The notes beneath the pieces were generated by a model. The model was not told the DNA's origin. It worked only from the letters and a program-made list of their open reading frames with translations, and did not search any database. A stretch of 64,000 bases of DNA from Blastomonas sp. (GTDB lineage: Bacteria; Pseudomonadota; Alphaproteobacteria; Sphingomonadales; Sphingomonadaceae), in the NCBI RefSeq assembly GCF_030373265.1, contig NZ_JAUCZC010000005.1, positions 1-64,000 of the forward strand. Direction: 5' to 3'. Made by a program: the position numbers and the translations under genes. This document shows positions 24,095 to 33,703 of this stretch, one piece after another. The first letter of the stretch is position 1. Each line of letters opens with the position of its first letter.

Positions 24095-25171
24095 GTGCCA
24101 ATGAAGCCGCGGATCGCGATTGATGCGATGGGCGGTGACGAGGGCGTGCGCGTGATGCTGGGGGGTGCCGCAGAGGCGCGCCACCGGCATGAGCGCTTCA
24201 CCTTCTTGCTGGTCGGGGACGAAAAGCAGATCAAGGCGGGGCTGGACAACCACCCCAACTTGCGCGCTGCGTCCGAAATCCTGCACACCGACGAAGTCGT
24301 TCGTGGCGAGGACAAGCTTGCCCAGGCGTTGCGCAAGTCCAAAAACTCGTCGATGGGGCTTGCCATTCAGGCGGTCAAATCGGGTGATGTCGGCGCTGCG
24401 GTCAGCGCGGGCAACACCGGCGCGTTGATGGCGATGGCCAAGCTGGCGCTGCGGACCATGCCCGGGATTGACCGGCCTGCGCTCGCTGCGCTTTTGCCGA
24501 CGCTTGAAGATACCGATCTGGTGATGCTCGATCTGGGCGCCAACACCGAGTGCGACGCGCGCAATCTGGTGCAGTTCGCGGTGATGGGCGCGGTCTATTC
24601 GCAGATCATCTTCGGCTTCGACAAACCCCGCACCCGATTGCTCAATATCGGTACCGAGGATTCCAAGGGCACCGATTCGCTGCGCGATGCCGCCGCTGCG
24701 CTACGCGCGGCCAAGCACCTTCCGATGGATTTTCAGGGCTTCACCGAAGCGGACAAATTGTCGCGTGGAGATGTCGATGTCGTCGTGACCGACGGCTTCT
24801 CGGGCAACATCGCGCTCAAGTCGCTTGAAGGCACCGCGCGTTTCGTCACCGACCTGCTCAAGCGCAGCTTCCAGTCCTCGCTGCGCTCGAAGATCGGGTT
24901 CCTGATCTCGCGCCCGGCGACCGACCTGCTGCGGCACCATCTCGACCCCAACAACCACAATGGCGCCGTTTTCCTCGGCCTCAATGGCGTCGTGGTCAAA
25001 AGCCACGGTTCGGCGAGCATCAAGGGCGTCGCCAACGCGGTGGAAGTGGCCGCGCGGCTGGTGGAAGACAATATTACCCAGCGCATTGGCGATGTCCTCA
25101 AGGATTTCGACACGAGCGCAATCGCCAGCAACGGCGCCAGCACCAACGGATCGGGCGAATCACCGAAATGA
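24095..25171 (+). CDS. plsX: Phosphate acyltransferase PlsX
   Basis: PlsX makes acyl-phosphate from acyl-ACP and phosphate, the first step of the PlsX/PlsY route to phosphatidic acid. The 358-residue product has the N-terminal [12 protein letters not shown] motif and later [17 protein letters not shown] and TDGFSGNI segments typical of the family. AGGGGG at 24081 is eight bases before a GTG at 24095 and 14 before an ATG at 24101, so GTG is preferred; the difference is two residues. The stop overlaps the fabH start by ATGA. Confidence 0.96.
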   Translation: MPMKPRIAIDAMGGDEGVRVMLGGAAEARHRHERFTFLLVGDEKQIKAGLDNHPNLRAASEILHTDEVVRGEDKLAQALRKSKNSSMGLAIQAVKSGDVGAAVSAGNTGALMAMAKLALRTMPGIDRPALAALLPTLEDTDLVMLDLGANTECDARNLVQFAVMGAVYSQIIFGFDKPRTRLLNIGTEDSKGTDSLRDAAAALRAAKHLPMDFQGFTEADKLSRGDVDVVVTDGFSGNIALKSLEGTARFVTDLLKRSFQSSLRSKIGFLISRPATDLLRHHLDPNNHNGAVFLGLNGVVVKSHGSASIKGVANAVEVAARLVEDNITQRIGDVLKDFDTSAIASNGASTNGSGESPK

Positions 25172-26160
25172 CCAATCAGATGCCGGTGACGCGCAGTGTC
25201 ATCCTGGGTACCGGATCGGCACTGCCTGCCCGGCGGGTCTCCAACGCCGAGCTGGCCGAAACGGTGGACACCAGCGATGGCTGGATCACCGAACGCACCG
25301 GCATCAAGTTCCGCTATCTGGCCGGACCCGACGAGACGACCTCGACGCTGGCGATCGGTGCGGCGCGCGCCGCGCTCGAGGCCGCAGGCCTTCAGGGCAC
25401 GGATGTCGACCTGATCGTGCTGGCCACCGCGACCCCCGACCATACCTTTCCCGCCACCGCTACCAAGGTGCAGGCGGCGCTCGGCATGACGGGTGGGATC
25501 GCGTTCGATGTCGCGGCGGTCTGCTCGGGCTTTCTGTACGCGCTCAGCGTGGCCGACAGCATGCTGCGCACCGGCATGGCGCGCCGCGCGCTGGTGATCG
25601 GCGCGGAAACCTTCAGCCGCATTCTCGATTGGGAAGACCGCGGAACCTGCGTGCTGTTTGGCGACGGTGCAGGCGCGGTTGTGCTGGGCCTGGAAACCGA
25701 AGCTGCGGGCGACGCCGCGCCGCGCGGCATTCTCGCGACGCAACTGCATTCCGATGGCCGCCATCATGATCTGCTTTACGTCGATGGTGGACCTTCGACC
25801 ACCGGGACGGTGGGCAAGGTGCGGATGCGCGGGCGCGAGGTGTTCCGGCACGCGGTGGTCAATCTCGCCGAGGTGATGGAGCAGGTGATGGTGCCGCTTG
25901 GCCTGACCAGCGCGGATATCGACTGGGTCGTACCCCATCAGGCCAACGCCCGTATTCTTGATGCAACCGCGCGCAAGTTGGGCCTCCCGCCCGCAAAGGT
26001 GGTGGTGACCGTCGATCAGCATGCCAACACGTCAGCGGCCTCGGTGCCATTGGCGCTCGACACGGCGGTGCGTGATGGACGGATCAAGCGCGGTGACCTT
26101 TTGGTGCTGGAAGCGATGGGTGGTGGCCTCACCTGGGGCGCTGCGGTCGTCCGATATTAA
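25168..26160 (+). CDS. fabH: 3-oxoacyl-ACP synthase III
   Basis: FabH condenses acetyl-CoA with malonyl-ACP to start fatty acid synthesis. The 330-residue protein has the complete catalytic triad: C119 in VAAVCSGF, H257 in VPHQAN and N287 in DQHANTSA. The Gly-rich [12 protein letters not shown] end is also typical. It is coupled to plsX by a four-base overlap and followed, after 119 bases, by ihfA. Confidence 0.97.
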   Translation: MTNQMPVTRSVILGTGSALPARRVSNAELAETVDTSDGWITERTGIKFRYLAGPDETTSTLAIGAARAALEAAGLQGTDVDLIVLATATPDHTFPATATKVQAALGMTGGIAFDVAAVCSGFLYALSVADSMLRTGMARRALVIGAETFSRILDWEDRGTCVLFGDGAGAVVLGLETEAAGDAAPRGILATQLHSDGRHHDLLYVDGGPSTTGTVGKVRMRGREVFRHAVVNLAEVMEQVMVPLGLTSADIDWVVPHQANARILDATARKLGLPPAKVVVTVDQHANTSAASVPLALDTAVRDGRIKRGDLLVLEAMGGGLTWGAAVVRY

Positions 26161-26279
26161 CGTCGCGTCATTTATTGGGGCAAAAGCCTCAATTTACACC
26201 GTTTTAAGGACGAGCCGATTTGCCTTGAACGCTTACATACGTTATCTTCGACCGATTGAGCGGGTGAGGAGAAGGCGGG

Positions 26280-26579
26280 ATGCGATCGGTTGGAACTTTG
26301 ACACGCGCTGATCTGGCGGACACGATCAATCATCAGATCGGTCTTTCGCGCGCGGATGCCGCGCAAATGGTCGAGTCCGTGCTCGATCATATGACCGATG
26401 CCCTCGAGCGCGGCGAGAACGTCAAGATTTCCGGGTTCGGGACCTTTCTTCTGCGCGACAAGGGCGAACGGGTCGGGCGCAATCCCAAGACCGGGGTCGA
26501 AGTGCCCATTACCCCGCGCCGCGTCCTCACTTTCCGTGCCAGCCAGATCATGAAGGAAAGGATCATGGCGGGTGACTGA
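26280..26579 (+). CDS. ihfA: Integration host factor subunit alpha
   Basis: This 99-residue DNA-bending protein of the HU/IHF family begins with [12 protein letters not shown] and has the beta-arm core [20 protein letters not shown], whose proline inserts into the minor groove. KISGFGTF is the conserved motif that marks the dimer core. It partners with IHF-beta encoded elsewhere. A GGAGAAGGCGGG site precedes the ATG. The order fabH-ihfA-merR is conserved in alphaproteobacteria. Confidence 0.95.
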   Translation: MRSVGTLTRADLADTINHQIGLSRADAAQMVESVLDHMTDALERGENVKISGFGTFLLRDKGERVGRNPKTGVEVPITPRRVLTFRASQIMKERIMAGD

Positions 26580-26629
26580 TTGCGCTGCCGGTCCCGATCT
26601 CTCCCAGCCTCGTGCTTCGGACGTGGTCT

Positions 26630-27013
26630 ATGGCTGATCCTGCCGACGATATTCCCGCGGGCAAGGCCGACGGCGCGATGCGTACCATTGGCGAGGTTTC
26701 GGCCGAGCTGGGCGTGAAGCCCCACATCCTACGATATTGGGAAGCCCAGTTCGACACTCTCAAGCCGCTCAAGCGAGCTGGCGGGCGCCGCTATTACCGT
26801 GCCCAGGACGTCGCGATGCTGCGGCGGATCGACCACTTGCTCAACCAAGAAGGCTTTACCGTGCGCGGGGCACGGCAGTATCTGGGCCAGCAGGCTCCGG
26901 ACCAGGCGCCTCGCGTGTCTGAACCGCCCGTGGAGGCGAACGGGGCACCGGTGGATGTTACCGCGCTTCGCGCCATTCGCGACCGCCTCGCTGCGGCGTT
27001 GGCAGCCGCCTGA
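26630..27013 (+). CDS. MerR family transcriptional regulator
   Basis: The 127-residue protein has a MerR-type winged helix-turn-helix at about residues 17-85 (RTIGEVSAELGVKPHILRYWEAQF, then RRYYRAQDV) followed by a short C-terminal helical tail with no metal-binding cysteines. Such proteins follow ihfA in many alphaproteobacteria; their targets are not established. The ATG at 26630 is preferred over an in-frame GTG at 26612. The gene lies 50 bases past ihfA on the same strand and ends nine bases before a convergent acetyltransferase gene. Confidence 0.9.
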   Translation: MADPADDIPAGKADGAMRTIGEVSAELGVKPHILRYWEAQFDTLKPLKRAGGRRYYRAQDVAMLRRIDHLLNQEGFTVRGARQYLGQQAPDQAPRVSEPPVEANGAPVDVTALRAIRDRLAAALAAA

Positions 27014-27022
27014 CGCGAGCGC

Positions 27023-27547
27023 TCAATCCAGCGATTTGCGCAGGATCCAGTCGGTGAACGGAACATCGCCGGTCATGAACTGCTGCTGCCCGACCTTTTG
27101 GAAACCGAAACGCGCATAGAAACGCTGTGCCGCCACGTTGTTGGTGTAGACGCACAGATACAGCGATGGCGCACCGCGCACGCACGCCTCTTCGACCACC
27201 GCCTCGACCAGCCTGCGGCCCAGGCCAGCGCCCTGCCAGCCCGATAGAGTATAGATGCGCTTGAGCTCGAGCGCGCCCGCATCGGGGGGAATGTCGATCT
27301 CGGGCGGGCACAGCATCGCATATCCGAGCGGCGCGCCGAGCTGGGTCTCGATCAGCCAGAAAGCGTAATCGGGTTTGCCCAGCCAGTCGGCATAGCGCTG
27401 CACGCCGTGTTCATGCGCGCAATGGTCGACCAGCGCCTGGCCGGGATGGTCGGAGGCAAACGCGGTGAGGAAGGTGGCCGCGCCGAGCAGTGCGAGCTTG
27501 GGCGCGTCGTCGGACGTCGCCCGTCGCAGGATCGTCTCGGCCGTCAT
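27023..27547 (-). CDS. GNAT family N-acetyltransferase
   Basis: The 174-residue protein shows the GNAT fold: LGYAMLCPPE for the beta-4 strand, the acetyl-CoA loop GWQGAGLGRRLVEA, and the late NNVAAQRFYARFGF region. The start is placed at 27547 (MTAETILRRAT), because the upstream extension is Arg/Ser-rich shadow sequence. The substrate is unknown. It lies ten bases downstream of the SixA-like phosphatase gene and is probably co-transcribed with it and the helicase. Confidence 0.9.
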   Translation of the reverse strand: MTAETILRRATSDDAPKLALLGAATFLTAFASDHPGQALVDHCAHEHGVQRYADWLGKPDYAFWLIETQLGAPLGYAMLCPPEIDIPPDAGALELKRIYTLSGWQGAGLGRRLVEAVVEEACVRGAPSLYLCVYTNNVAAQRFYARFGFQKVGQQQFMTGDVPFTDWILRKSLD

Positions 27548-27557
27548 ACTATGTCGC

Positions 27558-28103
27558 TTAATCGTCGTCCTGCGGGCCGAGCTCGGGATCGAGATCGCGC
27601 GGGCGGGTGACTTCGACGAGCTTGGCCGAGCGGTTGTCGAGATCGGACCAGCGATCGATCGCAATTTCCATCACCGCAAGTGCGGCGGTCGGGAACTTCT
27701 CCTCGACCACGTCGCGCAGCGGGCTCGACCCGTCATCGGCGACCAGATCGAACACCAGATCCTCCAGCCCCGGATTGTGGCCGACCATCAGCACATGGTC
27801 GGCGGTATCGGGCACGCCGCGCAGCACGTCGATCAGCGTGACCGACGAGGCGAGATAGATGCGCCGGTCCCAATCGGGATTGAGCGTCTGACCGAATGCG
27901 GTTTCAAAATGGTCGATGGTTTCGGTCACGCGCACGGCCGGCGAAGCGACGACGGCGTCGAATGCCATGCCCTTTTCGGCGGCATAAAGCCCCATGGCCT
28001 TGGCACCGCGCAGCCCGCGCGCGTTCAACGGCCGATCGAAATCGCGCAGCGACCGGTCGAGCCAGTCCGATTTGGCATGCCGCAGCAAGGTCAGCTTCTT
28101 CAT
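27558..28103 (-). CDS. Histidine phosphatase, SixA-like
   Basis: The 181-residue protein begins MKKLTLLRHAKSDW, placing the catalytic histidine in the RHAKSDW motif typical of SixA. The second catalytic histidine lies in VLMVGHNPGLEDL. SixA in E. coli dephosphorylates phosphohistidine on phosphotransfer proteins; other substrates are possible here. Its ATG (28101-28103) overlaps the stop of the upstream helicase gene by ATGA, indicating coupled translation. Confidence 0.92.
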   Translation of the reverse strand: MKKLTLLRHAKSDWLDRSLRDFDRPLNARGLRGAKAMGLYAAEKGMAFDAVVASPAVRVTETIDHFETAFGQTLNPDWDRRIYLASSVTLIDVLRGVPDTADHVLMVGHNPGLEDLVFDLVADDGSSPLRDVVEEKFPTAALAVMEIAIDRWSDLDNRSAKLVEVTRPRDLDPELGPQDDD

Positions 28104-31027
28104 CGCGTCTCTCTCCCGGACCCCGTCACGGGATCGATTCGCGCGCCCGGCACCGATTGCGCAGAAACGCCAGATTGCACCGCTTGTAAAGCTTCGGAAA
28201 GGGTGCACCTGCGCACGGGCGTGCCCGCAGGAAAGGCGCTGAGCAGCCGCGAAGGGAAGGCCGATGACAGCATCACGAACCGCCCGCGGTCGTCGGCACG
28301 GCGGATCAGCCGACCGAAGGCTTGGGCGAGGCGGGCGCGGATGATCATGTCGTCATACTGGGTACCACCACCGGCGGCTTTTCGTGCACGGTGAAGGATG
28401 TTCGGCTTGGGCCAGGGCACCCCCTCCATGATCACCAGCCGCAGCGAATGGCCCGGCACATCGACGCCATCGCGCAGACTGTCGGTGCCGAGCAACGAGG
28501 CGCGCGGATCGTCGCGGAAGATATCGACGAGGGTGCCGGTTTCCATCGGATCGACATGCTGCGCGTACAGCGGCAGCCCCGATTGCGCGAGCCGGTCGGC
28601 GATCCGTCCATGGACGCTGCGCAGCCGGCGGATCGCGGTGAACAGCCCCAGAGCGCCCCCACCCGCGGCCTCGATCAGCCGCCCATACGCGCCCGCAAGC
28701 CCGGCCATATCGCCGCGCTTCACATCGGTGACGATCAGCACTTGGGCCTGATTGGCGTAATCGAACGGGCTGCGCGCGGCGAACATTTGCGGAGGCTTTT
28801 CCAGATGCACCGCGCCCGAGCGGGTGAGCGCAGGACCCCAGTCCTCGCCGGCCTTGAGCGTTGCCGAGGTCACCAGCACCCCGTGCGAGGGCTTGATCAC
28901 CGCCTCGGCGAGCGGCTTGCCGGGGTCGAGCCAGCGCCGGTGCAGCCCCATGTCGTATTCGCGGCCCTCGAACCGGTCGAGCGCGAGCCAGTCGACGAAA
29001 TCGGGATCGGCAGGCCCGCCGATCCGCCCGAGCAGCGACGCCCAGGCGGCTAGCAGATCGATCCGCCAGCCGAGCGAAGCCAGTGCGCCCTCGATCCGCG
29101 CGCGCGCCGGGCCGTCGAGCCAGTCGGGGCCGTCCTCGATCAGTGCCTCGAGGCGCCGCCCAAGTGCTACCAAAGGGTTGTGCAGCGCATCGATCGCGCG
29201 CGCGGCATCGAGCGCGGCGGCCACCAGCGGCCCGTCGAGCTCGGCGAGTTCTGTTTCGAGCCCATAGCCCGCGTCCTCGCCGCCGCTTTCATCGCGCGCA
29301 TAGACCGTGCCGCGGATCGCGGCGAGCAGTTGCTCGATCTCACCCGAGGCCGCGCCCTCGCGGATGCGCGCCAGCCAGCCTTCGCCGGGCAGGGCTTCGG
29401 CCGCGATCCGTGCCGCCTCGATCGCACGCCCGCCAAGCTCGTCGTATGAGGCGACATCGGACAGGCGTGCGGCAAGCCCGCGCCTGCGCCCGCGCGACTT
29501 GCCTTCGGGGCCCATCACCCAGCGCCGCATTTCGACGGTTTCCTGGCCGGTCAGCGCAACCGCGAACATCGAGTCGGCGGCATCGTGGAGGTGATGGCCT
29601 TCGTCGAAGATGATGCGCGTGGGGCGGCCCTGTTGCTCCCGCGCGCGCGCCGCGTTGACCATCACCAGCGCGTGGTTGGCGATAACGAGGTCGGCGTGCT
29701 GGCTCGACCTTGTGGCGTGCTCGATGAAGCATTTGCGGTAGTGCGGGCAGCCGGCATAGACGCACTCGCCGCGCCGGTCGGTCAGCGCAGTAACGCCTGC
29801 GCGCCGGAACAAGGTGATCAGCCAGCCGGGAAGATCGCCGCCGATCATGTCGCCATCGCGGCTATACGCGGCCCAGCGTGCCACCAATTGCGCGAGCACC
29901 GCCGCACGGCCCTGGAAGCCGCCCTGCAGCGCGTCCTCCAGGTTGAGCAGGCACAGATAGTTTTCGCGGCCCTTGCGGATGACAACGCTTTTGCGGAATG
30001 CGGCCTCGTTACCATAGATCCGCTCAGTTTCGCGCGACAGCTGGCGTTGCAGCGCCTTGGTGTAGGTCGATATCCACACCGTGCCGCCGGTCGCCTGCGA
30101 CCAGAGCGAGGCAGGCGCCAGATAGCCCAGGGTCTTGCCGATTCCGGTGCCGGCCTCGGCGAGCAGCATGTGCGGCTCGGACTTGCGCTCGCGCGGCGCG
30201 AAGATGTGCGTCGCGGTGCGCGCGAACTGGCGCTGGCCCTCGCGGCGCTCGGCACCGGTGCCGGTGAGCGTTTCAAGCTGCGCCTCGACCGCATCCTCGC
30301 TCAGCGTCACCTGTCGAGGCTGCGGCCGCGGCGGCTGCTCCTCCCATTCGGGCAGACGGCTGAACAGCCAGCGTTCGGCCTTTTCGGGTTGTTTGATGTG
30401 CCTGGAGGCAGCACCGGCCCAAGGCCAGCGCAATTTCGCCAGAGCCTGCAGCGAAGACCACGCGCCTTCGCGCTGCGGCCAGGCGGGGTCCTCGAGCGTG
30501 GCGAACAGGGTTTGGGTGGCGGCGTGGAGCAGGGCGGGGATAGCGGAGTCGGGGATCGAGATGTCGCCTGCACCATCTTCCGGTCCCCCGCGAAGGCGGG
30601 GGCCCATCTCCAAAGGGTTGACGATGGAGCGGTCCGCACTTTGGCCGAAGACGTTGGCGTTTGCAGGCTCTGCATCGCCACCCCCCAGCAATCCCGAGAG
30701 CTCGGGAGATGGGCCCCCGCCTTCGCGGGGGACCGGGGAGAGCGCTGGAAGAGGCAGCTTGAGCGCCCGCGCCAGCCCCATCGGAGTCGGCACCATGAAC
30801 TGCGCCGGGTGGACGAACGCGAACAGCTCGAGCAGGTCCAGCCCGGAGAGCTCGGGATAGCCCAGCCGCTGCGCCACCAAGGGCGCGTTGAGCATGATCA
30901 GCGGGGTTTCCGCCGCGCGGCCGATCGCCTCGCCCTTGGAGATGCGCGTCGCGGGTTGGCCGGGATGCGCGAACCAGATCGCGCTATGGCTTGCATGCAG
31001 GGCGGGAAAGTTTAGGGAAGCGGACAT
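28100..31027 (-). CDS. DinG-type ATP-dependent DNA helicase
   Basis: This 975-residue superfamily 2 helicase has Walker A GTGIGKT at 293-299 and the Walker B-like DEGH box at 475-478. Four cysteines (C359, C422, C427, C433) are positioned for the iron-sulphur cluster of XPD/DinG helicases. Such enzymes unwind DNA or R-loops during repair. An N-terminal domain of about 250 residues precedes the motor. Residues about 97-154 are encoded by an inverted-repeat element that keeps the frame open. ATG 31027 is preferred over GTG 31030. It is divergent from lysK with only 42 bases between starts. Confidence 0.93.
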   Translation of the reverse strand: MSASLNFPALHASHSAIWFAHPGQPATRISKGEAIGRAAETPLIMLNAPLVAQRLGYPELSGLDLLELFAFVHPAQFMVPTPMGLARALKLPLPALSPVPREGGGPSPELSGLLGGGDAEPANANVFGQSADRSIVNPLEMGPRLRGGPEDGAGDISIPDSAIPALLHAATQTLFATLEDPAWPQREGAWSSLQALAKLRWPWAGAASRHIKQPEKAERWLFSRLPEWEEQPPRPQPRQVTLSEDAVEAQLETLTGTGAERREGQRQFARTATHIFAPRERKSEPHMLLAEAGTGIGKTLGYLAPASLWSQATGGTVWISTYTKALQRQLSRETERIYGNEAAFRKSVVIRKGRENYLCLLNLEDALQGGFQGRAAVLAQLVARWAAYSRDGDMIGGDLPGWLITLFRRAGVTALTDRRGECVYAGCPHYRKCFIEHATRSSQHADLVIANHALVMVNAARAREQQGRPTRIIFDEGHHLHDAADSMFAVALTGQETVEMRRWVMGPEGKSRGRRRGLAARLSDVASYDELGGRAIEAARIAAEALPGEGWLARIREGAASGEIEQLLAAIRGTVYARDESGGEDAGYGLETELAELDGPLVAAALDAARAIDALHNPLVALGRRLEALIEDGPDWLDGPARARIEGALASLGWRIDLLAAWASLLGRIGGPADPDFVDWLALDRFEGREYDMGLHRRWLDPGKPLAEAVIKPSHGVLVTSATLKAGEDWGPALTRSGAVHLEKPPQMFAARSPFDYANQAQVLIVTDVKRGDMAGLAGAYGRLIEAAGGGALGLFTAIRRLRSVHGRIADRLAQSGLPLYAQHVDPMETGTLVDIFRDDPRASLLGTDSLRDGVDVPGHSLRLVIMEGVPWPKPNILHRARKAAGGGTQYDDMIIRARLAQAFGRLIRRADDRGRFVMLSSAFPSRLLSAFPAGTPVRRCTLSEALQAVQSGVSAQSVPGARIDPVTGSGRETR
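30580..30736. repeat. Inverted-repeat element inside the helicase gene
   Basis: Perfect 32-bp arms lie at 30580-30611 and 30705-30736, reading CCGGTCCCCCGCGAAGGCGG... and its reverse complement. Each arm holds its own hairpin (CCCCCGC / GCGGGGG). The 93-bp interior ends in a second small palindrome, TCCCGAG-AG-CTCGGGA (30692-30707). The element is translated as a Gly/Pro/Arg-rich insert in the helicase (PREGGG, PRLRGG). Confidence 0.85.
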
Positions 31028-31069
31028 CACACGCCCTTATGGCGGCATTGGAACGAAAAGGAAACACAC

Positions 31070-32644
31070 GTGAGCGCGTATCGCGAGGCAGCACTGCGGT
31101 CCAAGGCATGGCCATTCGAGGAAGCGCGCAAGCTGGTCAAGCGCTATCGCGACGGCAAGCCCGAAGCGCAAGGCCCGGTGCTGTTCGAAACCGGCTATGG
31201 TCCTTCCGGCCTGCCGCATATCGGCACCTTCCAGGAGGTGTTCCGCACCACGCTCGTCCGCCGCGCCTACGAGACGCTGACCGGTGGCGCGCCGACCCGG
31301 CTGGTGGCGTTCAGCGACGACATGGACGGCCTGCGCAAGGTGCCCGACAACGTGCCCAACCCGGAGATGCTGCGCGAGCATCTCGGCAAGCCGCTGACCC
31401 AGATCCCCGATCCGTTCGGCAAGTTCGAAAGCTTCGCGCACCACAACAACGCGATGCTGCGCGCGTTTCTGGACCAGTTCGGTTTCGAATACGAGTTCGT
31501 CTCGTCGACTGAGCGTTACCAGGGCGGCCATTTCGATGAAGCCTTGCGCGGGGTGCTGCGCAACTATCAGGCGATCCTCGACATCATGCTGCCGACGCTG
31601 CGCGCCGAGCGCGCCGCGACCTATTCGCCGGTGATGCCGATCAGCGCCAAGTCGGGCGTGGTGCTGCAGGTCCCGGTCGAGGTGGTCGATGCCGAAGCGG
31701 GAATCGTGCGCTTCGTCGACGACGGGGAGACCATCGAGCAATCGATCCTGGGCGGGGCTGCCAAGCTGCAGTGGAAGGTCGACTGGGCGATGCGCTGGGT
31801 CGCTTTGGGCGTCGACTACGAGATGTACGGCAAGGACCTGACCGACAGCGGCGTGCAATCGGGCAAGATCGCGCGCGTGCTCGGCGGGCAGAAGCCCGAG
31901 GGTATGATCTACGAGATGTATCTCGACGAGAAGGGCGAGAAGATCTCCAAGTCCAAGGGCAACGGCCTCTCGATCGACGAGTGGCTGCGCTATGGTAGCG
32001 AGAACAGCCTGGCGTTCTATATCTACCGCGATCCCAAGGCCGCCAAGCAGCTGTCGCTCTCGGTCGTGCCGCGCGCGGTGGATGAATACTTCCAGTTCCG
32101 CGACACCTGGCACACCCAGGACGCCGACAAGCGCCTAGGCAATCCTGTCCACCATATCCATGGCGGCGAGGTTGCCGAGGGCGGACTGCCGGTGAGCTTC
32201 GGGCTGCTGCTCAACGTCGTCAGCCTGCCGGGGATGGACGACAAGGATCTGGTCTGGGGCTTTGTCCAGAAGTACGCGCCGGGGGTCTCGCCTGAGACGC
32301 ATCCCGAGCTCGACGGGCTGATCGCCAATGCGGTCAACTATGGCCGCGATTTCATCGCGCCGACGCTCAAGCGCCGCGCGCCCGCCGGAACCGAGGTCGA
32401 TGCGCTCAAGACGCTCGACGCCGAACTCGCCGCGCTGCCTGAGGACGCCACCGCCGAGGATATCCAGAACATCGTCTACGCGATCGGCAAGGACGAGGCT
32501 TATGGCTTTGGCAATCTGCGTGACTGGTTCAAGGCTTTGTACGAGACGTTGCTCGGCTCCGAACAGGGACCGCGGATGGGCAGCTTCATCGCGTTGTACG
32601 GCGTTGCCAACACCCGCAAGCTGATCGCGCAAGCGCTGGCATGA
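31070..32644 (+). CDS. lysK: Lysyl-tRNA synthetase, class I
   Basis: This is the class I form of lysyl-tRNA synthetase, found in archaea and many alphaproteobacteria in place of the class II LysS. The 524-residue product has the Rossmann-fold signature HIGT (50-53) and the second signature KISKS (291-295). The GTG start at 31070 follows AAAAGGA at good spacing. The stop overlaps the corA start by ATGA. Confidence 0.95.
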   Translation: MSAYREAALRSKAWPFEEARKLVKRYRDGKPEAQGPVLFETGYGPSGLPHIGTFQEVFRTTLVRRAYETLTGGAPTRLVAFSDDMDGLRKVPDNVPNPEMLREHLGKPLTQIPDPFGKFESFAHHNNAMLRAFLDQFGFEYEFVSSTERYQGGHFDEALRGVLRNYQAILDIMLPTLRAERAATYSPVMPISAKSGVVLQVPVEVVDAEAGIVRFVDDGETIEQSILGGAAKLQWKVDWAMRWVALGVDYEMYGKDLTDSGVQSGKIARVLGGQKPEGMIYEMYLDEKGEKISKSKGNGLSIDEWLRYGSENSLAFYIYRDPKAAKQLSLSVVPRAVDEYFQFRDTWHTQDADKRLGNPVHHIHGGEVAEGGLPVSFGLLLNVVSLPGMDDKDLVWGFVQKYAPGVSPETHPELDGLIANAVNYGRDFIAPTLKRRAPAGTEVDALKTLDAELAALPEDATAEDIQNIVYAIGKDEAYGFGNLRDWFKALYETLLGSEQGPRMGSFIALYGVANTRKLIAQALA

Positions 32645-33621
32645 CCGTCATCGCGGCCAGGCTGTACCGCGAGGGGCAGAAGGTTGCCGATGTCGACATA
32701 ACCCAGCCGCTGCCGGTTCCCGGCGACAACGAGTTGCTGTGGATCGGGCTGCACGAGCCCAGCGAGGACGAGCTGGCGCCGATCGAGGAACAACTCGGGC
32801 TGCACCCGCTGGCGGTGGAGGATGCGCTCGACCAACGCCATCTGCCCAAGATCGAAGCGTTCGGCGAGCATCTGTTCACCGTGGCGCGGACGGTGCACCT
32901 GACCGCGACCGATGGCAGCAAGACGCACATCACCTATGGCAACACCGCGGTGTTCATGGGGCGCAATTTCATCGTCACCGTGCGCCACGGGTCGATGCGC
33001 GATCACAGCCCGGTGCGCACCCAGCTCGAGGCGACGCCGTGGATGCTGGCGCACGGCGCGGACTTTGTGCTCCACGCCATCCTCGATTTCATCGTCGACA
33101 ACTATCTCGATGTCATCGACGTGCTCGAGGACCGGGTGCTGGCGATGGAGGATAATGCGTTCGATGCGTTTCTCGATCGCGAACAGACCGCAGGCTTGTT
33201 TTCGCTGCGCCGCGATCTGTTCCGGCTGCAGCGCGTGCTCGGGCCGATGCAGGATGTCGCCGCGCGCTGCATGAACCTCAGCCTCCCGCAGATCGACGCC
33301 GATATGGTGCCCTATTTCCGCGATCTGCACGATCATGTCCGCCGTGCAGATTACCGCGTCGCGGGGCTGCGCGACACGCTGACATCGGTGATCGAGACCA
33401 GCGGGCTGCTCGAGCAGCAGCGCCAGGGCGCGATCACCCGCCAGCTCGCAGCCTGGGCGGCGATCCTTGCTGTGCCGACCGCGATTGCAGGGATCTATGG
33501 CATGAACTTCGACGTGATGCCCGAACTGCGCTGGCGCTATGGCTATTTCGCTATCGTCGGCGTGATGGCGCTGATCTGCCTGACGCTTTATGTCCGCTTC
33601 AAACGGGCGAAATGGCTTTAG
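32641..33621 (+). CDS. corA: CorA-like magnesium transporter
   Basis: The 326-residue protein has the CorA arrangement: a long cytoplasmic N-terminal domain, a stalk helix, and two C-terminal transmembrane helices. The selectivity motif YGMNF (GMN at 287-289) lies between the helices. CorA forms pentameric channels for Mg2+ and sometimes Co2+ or Ni2+. It is translationally coupled to lysK by a four-base overlap. Confidence 0.93.
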   Translation: MTVIAARLYREGQKVADVDITQPLPVPGDNELLWIGLHEPSEDELAPIEEQLGLHPLAVEDALDQRHLPKIEAFGEHLFTVARTVHLTATDGSKTHITYGNTAVFMGRNFIVTVRHGSMRDHSPVRTQLEATPWMLAHGADFVLHAILDFIVDNYLDVIDVLEDRVLAMEDNAFDAFLDREQTAGLFSLRRDLFRLQRVLGPMQDVAARCMNLSLPQIDADMVPYFRDLHDHVRRADYRVAGLRDTLTSVIETSGLLEQQRQGAITRQLAAWAAILAVPTAIAGIYGMNFDVMPELRWRYGYFAIVGVMALICLTLYVRFKRAKWL

Positions 33622-33703
33622 CGCGCGACCGGCGACCCGGCTGAGGGAACGCGCTGCCGCGTCGATCCGTAGGGGTTGCATACCCCCATCACGGAGAACC
33701 CCT

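Noticed and set aside
26580-26629. tRNA gene near ihfA/merR, as in some relatives
   Set aside because: No cloverleaf or conserved tRNA elements were found in this gap or in the gap after merR.
29585-31015. 476-codon open frame antisense to the helicase
   Set aside because: It lies wholly opposite helicase motifs (Walker A, DEGH box) and its product has no domain. The palindromic element keeps both strands open, which explains part of its length.
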